A DNA stretch of 64,000 nucleotides from G963677915 sp963677915 (GTDB lineage Bacteria > Bacillota > Clostridia > Lachnospirales > Vallitaleaceae), in assembly GCA_963677915.2 (NCBI GenBank), contig CAXXGE010000028.1, positions 1 to 64,000 of the forward strand, in the 5' to 3' direction. The notes below the pieces were generated by a model. It worked only from the letters and a program-made list of their open reading frames with translations, was not told the origin of the DNA and ran no database searches. Below are positions 33,178 to 42,715 of this stretch, piece by piece. A program made the position numbers and the translations under genes. The first letter of the stretch is position 1; each line of letters opens with the position of its first letter.

Positions 33178-35267
33178 TGTTCGAATTTCTTAAAAAACTG
33201 ATAGGGAAGAAAACTTCAAAGCAAAGTGAAGACATCAGATATATCGAAACCTTGAAACCTCAGATAGGGAAAGGTAGATTCGACCTTTTTGGTGTAAATG
33301 CAACCAGCGAGGGTATCATTTTCACTGTCTATGTCAAGGACGCAGAGAAGGTGGAGCTGGCACTTTTCGACAAGGGGCAGATGAAACCAGATAGAGTCGT
33401 TGCTTTTCCTGAGGAATGCATACTTGGGGACGTCTATTCGATGTTGCTCTACGGCCTTGAGGCCGATACTTTCGAATACACGTTCATCAAGAACGGTACA
33501 GAGTATTTTCTTGATCCCTATGCGAAGGAGGTTTCGGGATATTACCTTGACGAGCAAGACAAGAAAGATGCAAGAAAGCAATACAGGGGCGGCGTGGTAT
33601 CCGGTCAGTTCGACTGGCAGGGTGTCAAAAATCCCCGAATACCAATGAGTGACCTGATCATCTATGAGGCACATGTAGGTGGATATACAGAAAAAGGCAC
33701 CTTTGGAGAGCTGATGAAAAAAATCCCTTACCTCAAGAATCTTGGCATCAACGCTATCGAGCTGATGCCTATCTTCTCCTTCGACGCAGAACTTGACACC
33801 AGGGAACATAACGGCATGAGACTCGGCGACTTCTGGGGCTATAATCCGATCAATTTCTTTTCGCCTAACCGAAAATACTACAGCGAAAGCGTAAACGAAC
33901 TTAAGGAACTGGTCAGGGAACTCCATAGAAACGGCATCGAGGTCATCATGGATGTTGTATACAACCATACCGCGGAAGGCGGGCATGGCGGCTATCCGAT
34001 CAACTACAAAATATCGGACAAACAGTCCCATTATATCCTTGGACATGCCGATGCCTATCACAACTACAGCGGTTGCGGCAATACGCTGAACTGCAACAAT
34101 CCCATAGTAAAAAGGATGATTCTGGATTCTGTCAGGTATTGGGTTTCCGAATATAAAATCGATGGCTTCAGATTCGACCTGGCATCCATCTTGACAAGGG
34201 GAGAATATGGTCAGGAACTAAGCGATCCTCCCGTCGTGAAGGAACTGGCACTTGATCCCATACTCAAGCATACGAAACTTATCGCAGAAGCCTGGGATAC
34301 AGGCCTTTACCAGGTAGGCAGATTCCCATCCTACATGAAATGGGTGGAGTGGAACGGCAAGTATCGGGACAGCATGCGTGAGTTTCTCAAAGGCGATGAT
34401 GGTGTAGCCCATGACGTCATAGAGAGAATCAATGGTTCTTTAGATATATACCATAAGGACTTTCGAAAGGACGCTTCCATCAATTTCATTACCTGCCACG
34501 ACGGTTTCACGCTGCACGACTTATACAGCTACAATGACAAGCACAATGAAGCCAACGGCTGGAACAACTCAGACGGGGACAACAATAACCACAGCTGGAA
34601 TTGCGGATTCGAGGGCGAGACGAAAGACAAGAAAGTTCTGGAGCTGCGGAGAAAGATGGTGAAAAACGCGATTATGGCCTTGCTTTCGAGCAGGGGCGTA
34701 CCGATGCTGCTTGCCGGGGACGAGTTCGGAAGGACTCAGCAGGGAAACAACAACGCTTACTGTCAGGACAATGAAATCTCCTGGATCGACTGGAAGCTTC
34801 TTTCAAAAAACAAGGATCTTTTTGAGTTTACGAGGAAGATGATAGTGATTAGGAAAGAGCACCCGGTCATGAAGCGGATAGGGAAGCATGCCCAAAGCGG
34901 CCATTTCCATTCGATAAGCCACCATGGTATAAAGGCGTGGCACCTCGGGGATCCTGATGTACACAAGTTCCTGGGTATCATGTTCGCAGGCCGAAACGTC
35001 GACGATACGGAGGATGACTTTGTCTATGTGGCCATGAACGTCAGGCACATAGGCAACATGGTCGAGCTGCCGATATTGCCTGAGGACTACAGGTGGAAGG
35101 TGGCGCTCAGCTCGGATGAAGTGATTTTGAGGCCGGACAGCATCCTGTTGCCTGACCGTACATTCGCTATATGCGTAAGTGAAAGAGTGGATAGAAAGCT
35201 CTGGGCGTATTTGTTTAAAAGAGCGAGAAAAAAACGCAGCGAAAGGAAGAAACGGATAAAGAGATAA
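33174..35267 (+). CDS. GH13 glycogen-debranching/isoamylase-type enzyme
   Basis: The 697-residue protein starts with a CBM48-type beta domain (GKGRFDLFGVNATSEGIIFT) after a short basic leader, then a GH13 barrel: DVVYNHTAEGG, nucleophile in IDGFRFDLAS, acid/base in LIAEAWDTG and TCHDGFTLHD. The block YNPINFFSPNRKY and the GNNNAYCQDNEISWIDW loop are those of GlgX/isoamylase-type debranching enzymes that cleave alpha-1,6 branches. The C-terminus is very basic (KRARKKRSERKKRIKR), which is odd for this family. It overlaps the IscU fusion gene by 4 bases, so it is coupled to an apparently unrelated operon. Confidence 0.88.
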   Translation: MMFEFLKKLIGKKTSKQSEDIRYIETLKPQIGKGRFDLFGVNATSEGIIFTVYVKDAEKVELALFDKGQMKPDRVVAFPEECILGDVYSMLLYGLEADTFEYTFIKNGTEYFLDPYAKEVSGYYLDEQDKKDARKQYRGGVVSGQFDWQGVKNPRIPMSDLIIYEAHVGGYTEKGTFGELMKKIPYLKNLGINAIELMPIFSFDAELDTREHNGMRLGDFWGYNPINFFSPNRKYYSESVNELKELVRELHRNGIEVIMDVVYNHTAEGGHGGYPINYKISDKQSHYILGHADAYHNYSGCGNTLNCNNPIVKRMILDSVRYWVSEYKIDGFRFDLASILTRGEYGQELSDPPVVKELALDPILKHTKLIAEAWDTGLYQVGRFPSYMKWVEWNGKYRDSMREFLKGDDGVAHDVIERINGSLDIYHKDFRKDASINFITCHDGFTLHDLYSYNDKHNEANGWNNSDGDNNNHSWNCGFEGETKDKKVLELRRKMVKNAIMALLSSRGVPMLLAGDEFGRTQQGNNNAYCQDNEISWIDWKLLSKNKDLFEFTRKMIVIRKEHPVMKRIGKHAQSGHFHSISHHGIKAWHLGDPDVHKFLGIMFAGRNVDDTEDDFVYVAMNVRHIGNMVELPILPEDYRWKVALSSDEVILRPDSILLPDRTFAICVSERVDRKLWAYLFKRARKKRSERKKRIKR

Positions 35268-35296
35268 TCTAGATCAAAAATGCTAGCCTGTATTTG

Positions 35297-35342
35297 TTGT
35301 CGTCTATCAAATTTAATGATATAATAATGAAACATATTTCAT
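35297..35342 (+). promoter_or_regulatory. lacI-type regulator promoter with operator
   Basis: TTGTCG (35297) and TATAAT (35320) are 17 bp apart. ATGAAACATATTTCAT (35327-35342) is a 16-bp near-palindrome immediately downstream. The same sequence with one base changed is the operator at 36543-36558, so the regulator probably represses itself. Confidence 0.72.
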
Positions 35343-35362
35343 TAACAATTGGAGTGATTACT

Positions 35363-36343
35363 ATGGCTAGTATCAGGGACGTGGCCGAAAGAGCCAATGT
35401 CGCTGCCTGTACAGTTTCCCGTGTGCTGAATGGCACAGGAAATGTATCTGAAAAAACGAAAAGCAAGATTATGAAGGCGATGGAAGAGCTGGATTATGTA
35501 CCCAATGCACTGGCACGGGGGATGTTCATGCAGCGTTCAGGCATTATTGCCATGCTGGTTCCCAGTATCAGGCATCCATTCTTCTCAAGTTTGGCGAATT
35601 TTATTGAAACGGAACTTTTCAAAAAGGGCTACAAGCTTATGCTGTGTGCAACCAATGACGATGTGGACAGGGAAAAAGAGTATTTGAATACTTTCAAGTC
35701 TAACATTGTGGACGGGGTCATATTCGGTGCCAACAACCTAAAGAAGAAGACCTATGAAGAATTCGGCAAACCGATGGTCATGCTGGATCTGTATATCAAC
35801 GATGGTATTCCGGTTGTCGTATCCGACCATAAGGAAGGCGGACGACTGGCAGCGAATGAATTCATTCACAGCGCTTGCAAGCACGTATTGCACCTATGCA
35901 GTGAGAAGCATTCTGAAGTGCTCTCATACGCCAGCCATGCAGAACTGGATATGGTTTTAGGTGAGCAAGGCATCGATACCCAAAGGGTTGAAATCAAATG
36001 GAACGAATTCGATTATGACAAATACCTTGAGCTCGCTGGCGAACTGTTATCAAAGCGCAAAGAGGTGGACGGCATCATGGCGCCTGATATGGCAGCCTTG
36101 GCTTTCGCAAAAGCAGCCATCAAACTAGGCAAGCGAATACCTGAGGACATATGCATCGTAGCATATGATGGTACATACATAGTCAATACGAGTCTGATGA
36201 ATTTCACCACAATCAAGCAGCCGCTACGAGAAATCGCAACAAAGACAGTGGAGCAGATAACAGCCCAGATCAATGGAGAGAAACCGGATCAGCTCATGTG
36301 CAAACTGAGGGTATCATTGCAGTCTGGGGATACAACTAAATAG
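35363..36343 (+). CDS. LacI-family transcription regulator
   Basis: The 326-residue protein has the LacI helix-turn-helix and hinge at residues 1-55 (MASIRDVAERANVAACTVSR, VPNALARGMF) and a type I periplasmic-binding-like effector domain. ATG 35363 follows TTGGAGTGATT; in-frame upstream codons run through the operator. Shared operators upstream of itself and of the 36610 operon mark it as the local regulator of alpha-glucoside uptake and hydrolysis. The effector is unknown. Confidence 0.9.
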   Translation: MASIRDVAERANVAACTVSRVLNGTGNVSEKTKSKIMKAMEELDYVPNALARGMFMQRSGIIAMLVPSIRHPFFSSLANFIETELFKKGYKLMLCATNDDVDREKEYLNTFKSNIVDGVIFGANNLKKKTYEEFGKPMVMLDLYINDGIPVVVSDHKEGGRLAANEFIHSACKHVLHLCSEKHSEVLSYASHAELDMVLGEQGIDTQRVEIKWNEFDYDKYLELAGELLSKRKEVDGIMAPDMAALAFAKAAIKLGKRIPEDICIVAYDGTYIVNTSLMNFTTIKQPLREIATKTVEQITAQINGEKPDQLMCKLRVSLQSGDTTK

Positions 36344-36354
36344 AAAACATATAG

Positions 36355-36380
36355 AAAACAGGATAACATCCTGTTTTTTT
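36355..36380 (+). terminator. Rho-independent terminator after lacI gene
   Basis: AAACAGGAT and ATCCTGTTT form a 9-bp stem with a 3-base loop followed by a run of T. Confidence 0.9.
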
Positions 36381-36506
36381 ATATTCAAGGAAAGTTCGAC
36401 TTGAGCAACAATGGTTAAAGCATCCGTATTTTGCAAATGAGTTATCAATGATACTTTCCTTTCAAGGAAATTTGCTTCGCAAAACACAGCGGAGCTGTTT
36501 TTTTTG

Positions 36507-36560
36507 TTGACATTTGATAAAAATGGTGGTATCATAGTCCGCATGAAACATGTTTCATGC
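36507..36560 (+). promoter_or_regulatory. Promoter and LacI-type operator of the sugar operon
   Basis: TTGACA (36507) and TATCAT (36530) are spaced 17 bp. The perfect 20-bp palindrome GCATGAAACATGTTTCATGC (36541-36560) follows the -10 box, and a further partial site AACATGTTTC starts at 36561. Binding there would repress the operon. Confidence 0.82.
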
Positions 36561-36609
36561 AACATGTTTCAAACACAATAACTGGGGATTATGTTTAGGA
36601 GGAAGTAAG

Positions 36610-37905
36610 ATGAAAAAAGTATTAGCACTGCTGCTGGCAACCGTTCTGGCAATTTCTTTGACAGCTTGTGGTTCGAGCAATGACGGCAACACAACAGACA
36701 ATCAAGAGTCAGATGAAAAGGTTACAATCATCATCACAAACGGTAAAGGTGAAATTGCGGCTCAATTTGAACAGGCAGCAAAAGATTTCATGTTTGAATA
36801 TCCGGACATCATAGTAGAGCCGTATTCCGTAACTGTAGGGGACTCAATCAATATCTTTGACAAACTGACATCTTCGGGTGAAACGGTTGCACTTGCGATG
36901 ATGGAGCCCAATGCTGTCCGTGACAAATACAAAGATTTCGGTGTAGATCTGACCAATGAAAAATGGAATGAAGAAACTGTTTACGGGTTTACAAATCTGG
37001 AAGGACAAATTGTGGGATTCCCATTTGCTATTGAAGGATTCGGTCTCGTTTACAATCAAAATGTGCTTGATGAGGCAGTTGGGGAAACATTCGATCCCTT
37101 CAGCATAAATACACGTGACAAGCTGAAAAACCTTCTTGATGGAATTAAGGCATCAGGCGTGGATTATCCGGTTGCCTATCAAACAGAGTTCTGGTCGGTA
37201 GCAAATCATTACAGCTCGCAATTTGTAAACCAGGGTGGTGATCCCGACGCAACAGTTGAAAAGCTTGTGTCAGGCGACTTTGATTTCGCAGGCAATCCTA
37301 TATGGAACGGCTACTACGATACAATGGACCTGCTTATCCATGGTGGATACAACAAGTACGGCGAACGTCCGCTTGGTACATACTATGATGATGCACATGT
37401 ATCTGTAGGAAAAGGTGAGAGCGCAATTCTGTTCAATGGCAACTGGGCATTCGACTCGCTTCAGGCAGTTGCTGGTAACAACTTTGGTTTCATGCCTGTT
37501 CCTGTAGACGATGATGAGAACAATCCGCTTAACAATGCTTTGGTCTGTGGTCCGACGCAAATCTTTGTAGTCAATAGAAACGCAACTGAGGCACAGCAGG
37601 AAGCAGCAAAGAAATTCCTTGATTGGCTCGTGTACAGCGAAAAGGGACAGAATTTTGTAGTCAACGAATCACAAATCATCTCTGCGTTTAAAAACAATCC
37701 AAACAAAGTGACTAATCCTTTGGGAGCTGCGTTGGCTGATGCTATTGTTGCAGGCAAAACGCTGCCATTCAGCACGAACTATGTTAGCGCAGGCGACTAT
37801 GGAAGCATCATTGCTCCGGATGTTCAGAAATATATAGACGGTAAGGAAACAAGGGAAGAGTTGGCAGAAGCTTTCTCATCTTACTACAAGTCAAAAGCTC
37901 AATAA
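36610..37905 (+). CDS. ABC sugar transporter substrate-binding lipoprotein
   Basis: The 431-residue protein has a lipoprotein signal (MKKVLALLLATVLAISLTAC) followed by an acidic Asn/Ser-rich linker, then the family 1 extracellular solute-binding fold (FNGNWAFDS, GPTQIFVVNRNATEAQQEAA). It should deliver an oligosaccharide to the two permeases next door. AGGAGGAAGTAAG precedes ATG 36610. With an alpha-glucosidase downstream, the ligand is probably an alpha-glucoside. No ATPase is encoded in the cluster, so a shared MsiK/MsmK-type ATPase elsewhere is likely. Confidence 0.9.
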   Translation: MKKVLALLLATVLAISLTACGSSNDGNTTDNQESDEKVTIIITNGKGEIAAQFEQAAKDFMFEYPDIIVEPYSVTVGDSINIFDKLTSSGETVALAMMEPNAVRDKYKDFGVDLTNEKWNEETVYGFTNLEGQIVGFPFAIEGFGLVYNQNVLDEAVGETFDPFSINTRDKLKNLLDGIKASGVDYPVAYQTEFWSVANHYSSQFVNQGGDPDATVEKLVSGDFDFAGNPIWNGYYDTMDLLIHGGYNKYGERPLGTYYDDAHVSVGKGESAILFNGNWAFDSLQAVAGNNFGFMPVPVDDDENNPLNNALVCGPTQIFVVNRNATEAQQEAAKKFLDWLVYSEKGQNFVVNESQIISAFKNNPNKVTNPLGAALADAIVAGKTLPFSTNYVSAGDYGSIIAPDVQKYIDGKETREELAEAFSSYYKSKAQ

Positions 37906-37924
37906 AAGTAAGGAGTAGAAAACA

Positions 37925-38803
37925 ATGAAAAACGGTGCAGTTAAGAAGCTTGGTATGCAGATGTTCTTTACATTGCCTTCAATCATTTTGTTTTCAATTG
38001 CGGTATTAATTCCGTTCTTATACGGATTTTATTTAACTTTGATGGATATGCCAACCTTGATTAGCGAGCCGGTCTTTGGAGGGCTGATCAACTACAAGGC
38101 GGCTGTCCAAGACAAGCTGTTTTGGGACTCGATGAAGTTGACTGTGACGTATGTTATTATAAATATCGTACTCGTCAATGCCTTGGCATTCGGCTTGGCT
38201 TTATTGGTTACTTCAGGAATAAGGGGGCAGAATTTCTTCCGGACAGCGCTATTTACACCCAACCTGATTGGAGGACTGGTACTCGGTTATATATGGCAAT
38301 TCATATTCGTACAGTCTATGCCGGCAATAGGCGAGAAACTGAATATTGAACTTCTTCGCCTGGGATGGCTGGGAGATGCCGACTTGGCTTTCTGGGCAAT
38401 AGTCACAGTTTCGGTCTGGCAGTTGTCGGGCTATATGATGCTGATTCTGATAGCAGGACTGGTCAACGTACCAAAAGATGTCATTGAGGCTTCAACAATA
38501 GACGGCGCCAATGTCTGGCAGCGCACAAGGCATATTACCATGCCACTGATCAGGCCGGCATTTGTCATCACCATTTTCATGACGCTTAAGAGTGCTTTCA
38601 TGGTCTATGACCTGAATTATTCATTGACAGCAGGGGGGCCTTACAACAGCACCATGCTGGTCTCAATGAATATTGTTCGGAAAGCTTTTGTAGAAAACAG
38701 TTATGGTACTGGCCAAGCTGAAGCAATCATACTTTTCGTTGTCGTTGCAGTTGTGTCAGGCATCCAGGTATATATCGGAAAGAAAGGCGAGGTGGAAGCA
38801 TAA
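37925..38803 (+). CDS. ABC sugar transporter permease, MalF type
   Basis: The 292-residue membrane protein has six predicted helices and the EAA loop EASTIDGANVWQRTRHITMP that docks the ATPase. The opening (LPSIILFSIAVLIPFLYGFY) fits the MalF/UgpA group. It lies 19 bases after the binding protein and its TAA stop overlaps the ATG of the partner permease by one base. Confidence 0.92.
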   Translation: MKNGAVKKLGMQMFFTLPSIILFSIAVLIPFLYGFYLTLMDMPTLISEPVFGGLINYKAAVQDKLFWDSMKLTVTYVIINIVLVNALAFGLALLVTSGIRGQNFFRTALFTPNLIGGLVLGYIWQFIFVQSMPAIGEKLNIELLRLGWLGDADLAFWAIVTVSVWQLSGYMMLILIAGLVNVPKDVIEASTIDGANVWQRTRHITMPLIRPAFVITIFMTLKSAFMVYDLNYSLTAGGPYNSTMLVSMNIVRKAFVENSYGTGQAEAIILFVVVAVVSGIQVYIGKKGEVEA

Positions 38804-39639
38804 TGAAAGGAAAAGAATCAGTAAAAAAACTTATCATGTATGTTTTGGTAATCATTGCATTTGTTGCCTTTGTATTCCCGTTCTTTTTGATAGTCGTCAA
38901 TTCGTTCAAGAGCAACGGGGAGATATTGACCAATCCTTTCTCTTTGCCAACTTCTATAGGATTCCGCCAGTTTGTAGAGGTTATTGAGAAGATGACTTTC
39001 GCCGTATCGTTCCTAAATACCCTGGTCATAACCGTAGCAAGCACTGTGTTGATTTTGCTGACTTCGTCGATGACGGCCTACTATCTTGTCAGAAACAACA
39101 ACAGATTCAGCAAAATATTCTTTTCCATGCTTGTTGTATCAATGATCATCCCATTCCAGTCGATCATGATACCGCTCATGCATATATACGGCGCCAAGTT
39201 GAATTTGATCAACAGAATACCGACGGTACTTTTAATAATCTTCTATGGCGGATTCGGAAGTGCGCTTTCGATATTCTTCTACCATGGATTCATCAAGTCC
39301 ATACCAAAGGAGCTCGAAGAAGCTGCGCTAATTGACGGATGCAATCGTATACAGACGTTTTTCCATGTTGTCTTCCCAATGTTGAAACCGACTTCTATGA
39401 CGATAGCAATACTTAATGTTATGTGGATATGGAACGACTATCTTTTACCGTCGCTGGTTCTTACAAAATCCAACTTATACACGATGCCAATCAAGATGAA
39501 GGTCTTCAATGGAACGTATATGAACAACTGGGAACTGCTTATCCCTGCACTTCTGTTGACGATACTACCTCTTCTTGCGGTATATTTCATAGCTCAGAAA
39601 CAAATCATAAAAGGTGTCATGTCAGGAGCGATAAAATGA
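38803..39639 (+). CDS. ABC sugar transporter permease, MalG type
   Basis: The 278-residue protein has six helices and the EAA loop EEAALIDGCNRIQTFFHVVF, with the C-terminal pattern LLAVYFIAQKQIIKGVMSGA seen in MalG/UgpE subunits. It pairs with the preceding MalF-type permease to form the importer channel. It overlaps both neighbours by a few bases, which suggests tight translational coupling. Confidence 0.92.
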   Translation: MKGKESVKKLIMYVLVIIAFVAFVFPFFLIVVNSFKSNGEILTNPFSLPTSIGFRQFVEVIEKMTFAVSFLNTLVITVASTVLILLTSSMTAYYLVRNNNRFSKIFFSMLVVSMIIPFQSIMIPLMHIYGAKLNLINRIPTVLLIIFYGGFGSALSIFFYHGFIKSIPKELEEAALIDGCNRIQTFFHVVFPMLKPTSMTIAILNVMWIWNDYLLPSLVLTKSNLYTMPIKMKVFNGTYMNNWELLIPALLLTILPLLAVYFIAQKQIIKGVMSGAIK

Positions 39640-41306
39640 TGAGAAAACCGTGGTGGAAAGAGGCTGTCGTTTACCAGATCTATGTGAAAAGTTTTTTCGA
39701 CAGCAATGGTGACGGTATTGGGGATCTGGCCGGTGTTACAGAAAAGCTGCAGTATTTGTCACAATTGGGAGTCGATGCCGTCTGGCTGTGCCCTTTCTTC
39801 GAATCACCGATGAAAGACAATGGCTACGATATCTCCGATTACTATAAGATAGCACCAGAATTCGGTTCGATGTCCGATATGAGAGAGCTGCTTGAGAGCG
39901 CAGAAGCCATAGGCATCAAAATTGTCATAGATATGGTACTGAACCACACGTCCAACGAGCATGCCTGGTTCAAGAATGCGCTGGAAAATCCAAAGAGTGA
40001 ATACAGGGATTATTATGTATTCAAAGAAGGTGGAAAACTGCCTTCAAATGCCAGAAGTCTTTTTGGCGGGTCAGCATGGGAAGAAACAGCGGATGGAAGT
40101 TTCTACCTGCATACCTTTGATGTGAGCCAGCCGGATCTAAACTGGGAAAATAATAGGATGAGAAATGATATTTATGACATGATGAATTTCTGGATTGACA
40201 TGGGTGTCGATGGCTTCAGAATGGATGCTATTACTTTTATCAAGAAGAATCCTGCATATCCCAGTCTGCCTTCTGACGATCAGGATGACATGGTGGAAAT
40301 CAGCAGGACGGCATTGAACCAGCCTGGAATACAGGATTTCCTCCGGGAAATGAAAGACAAGACGTATAAAACCCAGGACTTTCTGACTGTAGCGGAAGCG
40401 CCTGGCGTGCCGTATGAGGAGCTTGGAGAATACGTCGGAGAAGGCGGACCTTTCTCGATGCTGTTCGATTTCAGCTATACGGATATCGACATTACCCCTG
40501 GCGAACCCTGGTACAAAACGAATGACTGGACGGTCAGCGAGCTGAAGACCAAGATGTTCCATAGCCTCCTTGAAACACAGAAGATTGGATGGGGAGCACT
40601 TTATCTTGAAAACCATGACCAGCCACGCAGCATCAACAAGTATTTTGAGGATGGTACAATGGATATGTCTAAGCACTATTATATGAGCAGCGCACTGGCT
40701 GTGCTGTACATGCTTCAGAGAGGGACACCATATATATACCAGGGTCAGGAACTTGGCATGGTGAACAGGCGTTGCAAGTCGATTGATGAATATGATGATG
40801 TCAGCACGATTGACCAGTATAAAAGAGCCGTTGCCAATGGACTTGGTGAGGAGAAAGCCATGCATGTCTGTTACAGGCGAAGCAGGGACAATGCAAGGAC
40901 ACCGATGCAATGGAATAGCACATTTGCCGCCGGATTCAGTACCGTTGAACCTTGGCTGCCGGTCAACGAGAATTACATGACAATCAATGCAGAGACTCAG
41001 ATTGCAGATGACGATTCTGTATTCAATTTCTACAGACGATTGATTAGAATGAGAAAATCAGAGAAGTTCAAAAATGCCTTGATTGACGGCAAGGTAGCGC
41101 AGATAATGATAAATCATGAAGCGCTTATTGGCTATGAAAGAATCGGTGAAAACATGACGATTTCCGTTGCGGTCAATATGACAAATGCGGAACATAAAGT
41201 GGCACTTGATGTTAATGAGTGTTTGATAAGCAATTACGGTAACATTGATAGACAGACTGATAATGTTGTCAATGTGAGGCCATACGAGGCATTTGCCTGG
41301 ATATAG
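39636..41306 (+). CDS. GH13 alpha-glucosidase (oligo-1,6-glucosidase type)
   Basis: The 556-residue cytoplasmic hydrolase starts MMRKPWWKEAVVYQIYVKSF and carries the GH13_31 blocks: GDGIGDLAG, DMVLNHTSNEH, nucleophile in DGFRMDAITFI, acid in FLTVAEAPG and LENHDQPRS, and RDNARTPMQW. Related enzymes cleave isomaltose, sucrose isomers or trehalose-like sugars; which one is not evident. ATG 39636 sits in the stop codon of the permease gene after CAGGAGCG. A long hairpin with a poor T run follows at 41343-41384. Confidence 0.92.
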   Translation: MMRKPWWKEAVVYQIYVKSFFDSNGDGIGDLAGVTEKLQYLSQLGVDAVWLCPFFESPMKDNGYDISDYYKIAPEFGSMSDMRELLESAEAIGIKIVIDMVLNHTSNEHAWFKNALENPKSEYRDYYVFKEGGKLPSNARSLFGGSAWEETADGSFYLHTFDVSQPDLNWENNRMRNDIYDMMNFWIDMGVDGFRMDAITFIKKNPAYPSLPSDDQDDMVEISRTALNQPGIQDFLREMKDKTYKTQDFLTVAEAPGVPYEELGEYVGEGGPFSMLFDFSYTDIDITPGEPWYKTNDWTVSELKTKMFHSLLETQKIGWGALYLENHDQPRSINKYFEDGTMDMSKHYYMSSALAVLYMLQRGTPYIYQGQELGMVNRRCKSIDEYDDVSTIDQYKRAVANGLGEEKAMHVCYRRSRDNARTPMQWNSTFAAGFSTVEPWLPVNENYMTINAETQIADDDSVFNFYRRLIRMRKSEKFKNALIDGKVAQIMINHEALIGYERIGENMTISVAVNMTNAEHKVALDVNECLISNYGNIDRQTDNVVNVRPYEAFAWI

Positions 41307-41342
41307 AATTGTCTGTATGAGTATATCTATCCCTTTCTGATG

Positions 41343-41384
41343 AAGTCTCCATCTAGCAGAAATTGTTCTGTTGGATGGAGACTT
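41343..41384 (+). terminator. Hairpin after alpha-glucosidase operon
   Basis: AAGTCTCCATC and GATGGAGACTT are perfectly complementary over 11 bp and the inside can pair further. The T run is poor (ATTGTG follows), so it may be a weak terminator or an mRNA stabiliser. Confidence 0.55.
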
Positions 41385-41495
41385 ATTGTGTGCCATTTGT
41401 TATAAAAACAATCGGAAAGCCAATAAAATAGAGCAAAAACACCAGGCAATATTGATGGCTGATAGTAAATCATAAAAAATCACACAAAATTGGTA

Positions 41496-41572
41496 TTGAC
41501 ATAGATGCCAAAACAGATGTATAATACAGAAAACGGTTACTACTTCACTAACACTAATAGTAACCGTATACT
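41496..41572 (+). promoter_or_regulatory. Promoter and paired operators of the second LacI gene
   Basis: TTGACA (41496) and TATAAT (41520) have an 18-bp spacer. Two inverted LacI-type sites follow, AGAAAACGGTTACT (41528-41541) and AGTAACCGTATACT (41559-41572), each close to the CcpA/LacI form with a central CG. Either autoregulation or carbon catabolite repression fits. Confidence 0.68.
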
Positions 41573-41588
41573 GAATAGGAGGGTTGTC

Positions 41589-42608
41589 ATGAAGAAAGTA
41601 ACGATTAGAGATGTAGCGAAACATGCAAAAGTATCTGTCGCAACAGTCTCGAGAATAATCAACAACATAGACTATCCCATTTCGGATAAAAACCGTAAAG
41701 CGGTTGAGAAAGCAATCAAGGAAATGAACTATGTGCCAAGCATGTCTGCACAAAACCTGAAATATAACAAGAGTCGATTGATAGGACTCATTGTGAGGGA
41801 TATCGCCGATCCATACTTTGCAGAAATCGCCAAGGGCGTAACAGAGACCGCAACAAAACTTGGATATTTGGCTTTGGTTTGTAACTCGAAAAGAGAAACC
41901 GATTATGAATTGAAATACTATGATACTTTAAGACAACATAATGTTGCAGGAATAATAATAGCTGGTGGAGGATACCTGGATGATTCTATCAGAGAAGCTT
42001 TGAAGGAAAGAATTGAGCTTTCAAAGTCATTGGGAATCGAATCGATTGCATTGGCACCTCAAGGATTCGAGATTCCAAGCATTGGCGTCGACAATTTGGA
42101 GGTCGGCAGAAGAATCGGCCAGTACCTGATTGATAAGAAACACACTAAAATCGCATTCGTTGGAGGCGATGACCACATAATTGTCAACCAACAAAGGTTA
42201 AATGGATTTATGCAGTCAATGAATAACAGCGGCATTGCAATAGATGAAAATCTCGTAATCAATGATGAGTTTACCTGGGAAGGCGGTTATCGCTCTGCAA
42301 AGAGAATATTGGATTATTCCAAGGAAATCACTGCTATCTGCTGTGCGAATGACAATATAGCGATTGGTGTACTGAGATATATTAAAGAAATTGGGATGAA
42401 GGTTCCGGCAGACATATCGCTGATTGGTGTTGGGGACATAGTACTAGCCGAATATACATCACCTAAACTGACAACGGCAAAGATACCATTCTATGAAATG
42501 GGAGAAAGATGTGTCGAACTCATATGTGGTGACGATGGCTTTGAAAACCACGAAACGAAATTCGATGTTGAAATCATCGAAAGGGATTCAGTAACTGAGT
42601 GTATATAG
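41589..42608 (+). CDS. LacI-family transcription regulator
   Basis: The 339-residue protein begins MKKVTIRDVAKHAKVSVATV with a LacI helix-turn-helix and hinge (VPSMSAQNLKY), followed by a periplasmic-binding-like effector domain ending in a typical AEYTSPKLTTAKIPFYEMG. ATG 41589 has TAGGAGGG upstream; upstream in-frame codons overlap the promoter. It precedes the DapA-family/TRAP genes and probably controls them and itself. Confidence 0.9.
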   Translation: MKKVTIRDVAKHAKVSVATVSRIINNIDYPISDKNRKAVEKAIKEMNYVPSMSAQNLKYNKSRLIGLIVRDIADPYFAEIAKGVTETATKLGYLALVCNSKRETDYELKYYDTLRQHNVAGIIIAGGGYLDDSIREALKERIELSKSLGIESIALAPQGFEIPSIGVDNLEVGRRIGQYLIDKKHTKIAFVGGDDHIIVNQQRLNGFMQSMNNSGIAIDENLVINDEFTWEGGYRSAKRILDYSKEITAICCANDNIAIGVLRYIKEIGMKVPADISLIGVGDIVLAEYTSPKLTTAKIPFYEMGERCVELICGDDGFENHETKFDVEIIERDSVTECI

Positions 42609-42715
42609 TTGCATATTTAGTATCCTGTTTCTTGCCGGCAAACATGATGGGATTATGCAACTTATCAATAAATAATAATCAATAACCACTTAAAGAAAAC
42701 ATAGGAGATGAACAA

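Noticed and set aside
42632..42641. TTGCCGGCAA palindrome as a LacI operator
   Set aside because: It does not match the paired sites in front of the LacI gene at 41528-41572 and no promoter could be placed beside it.
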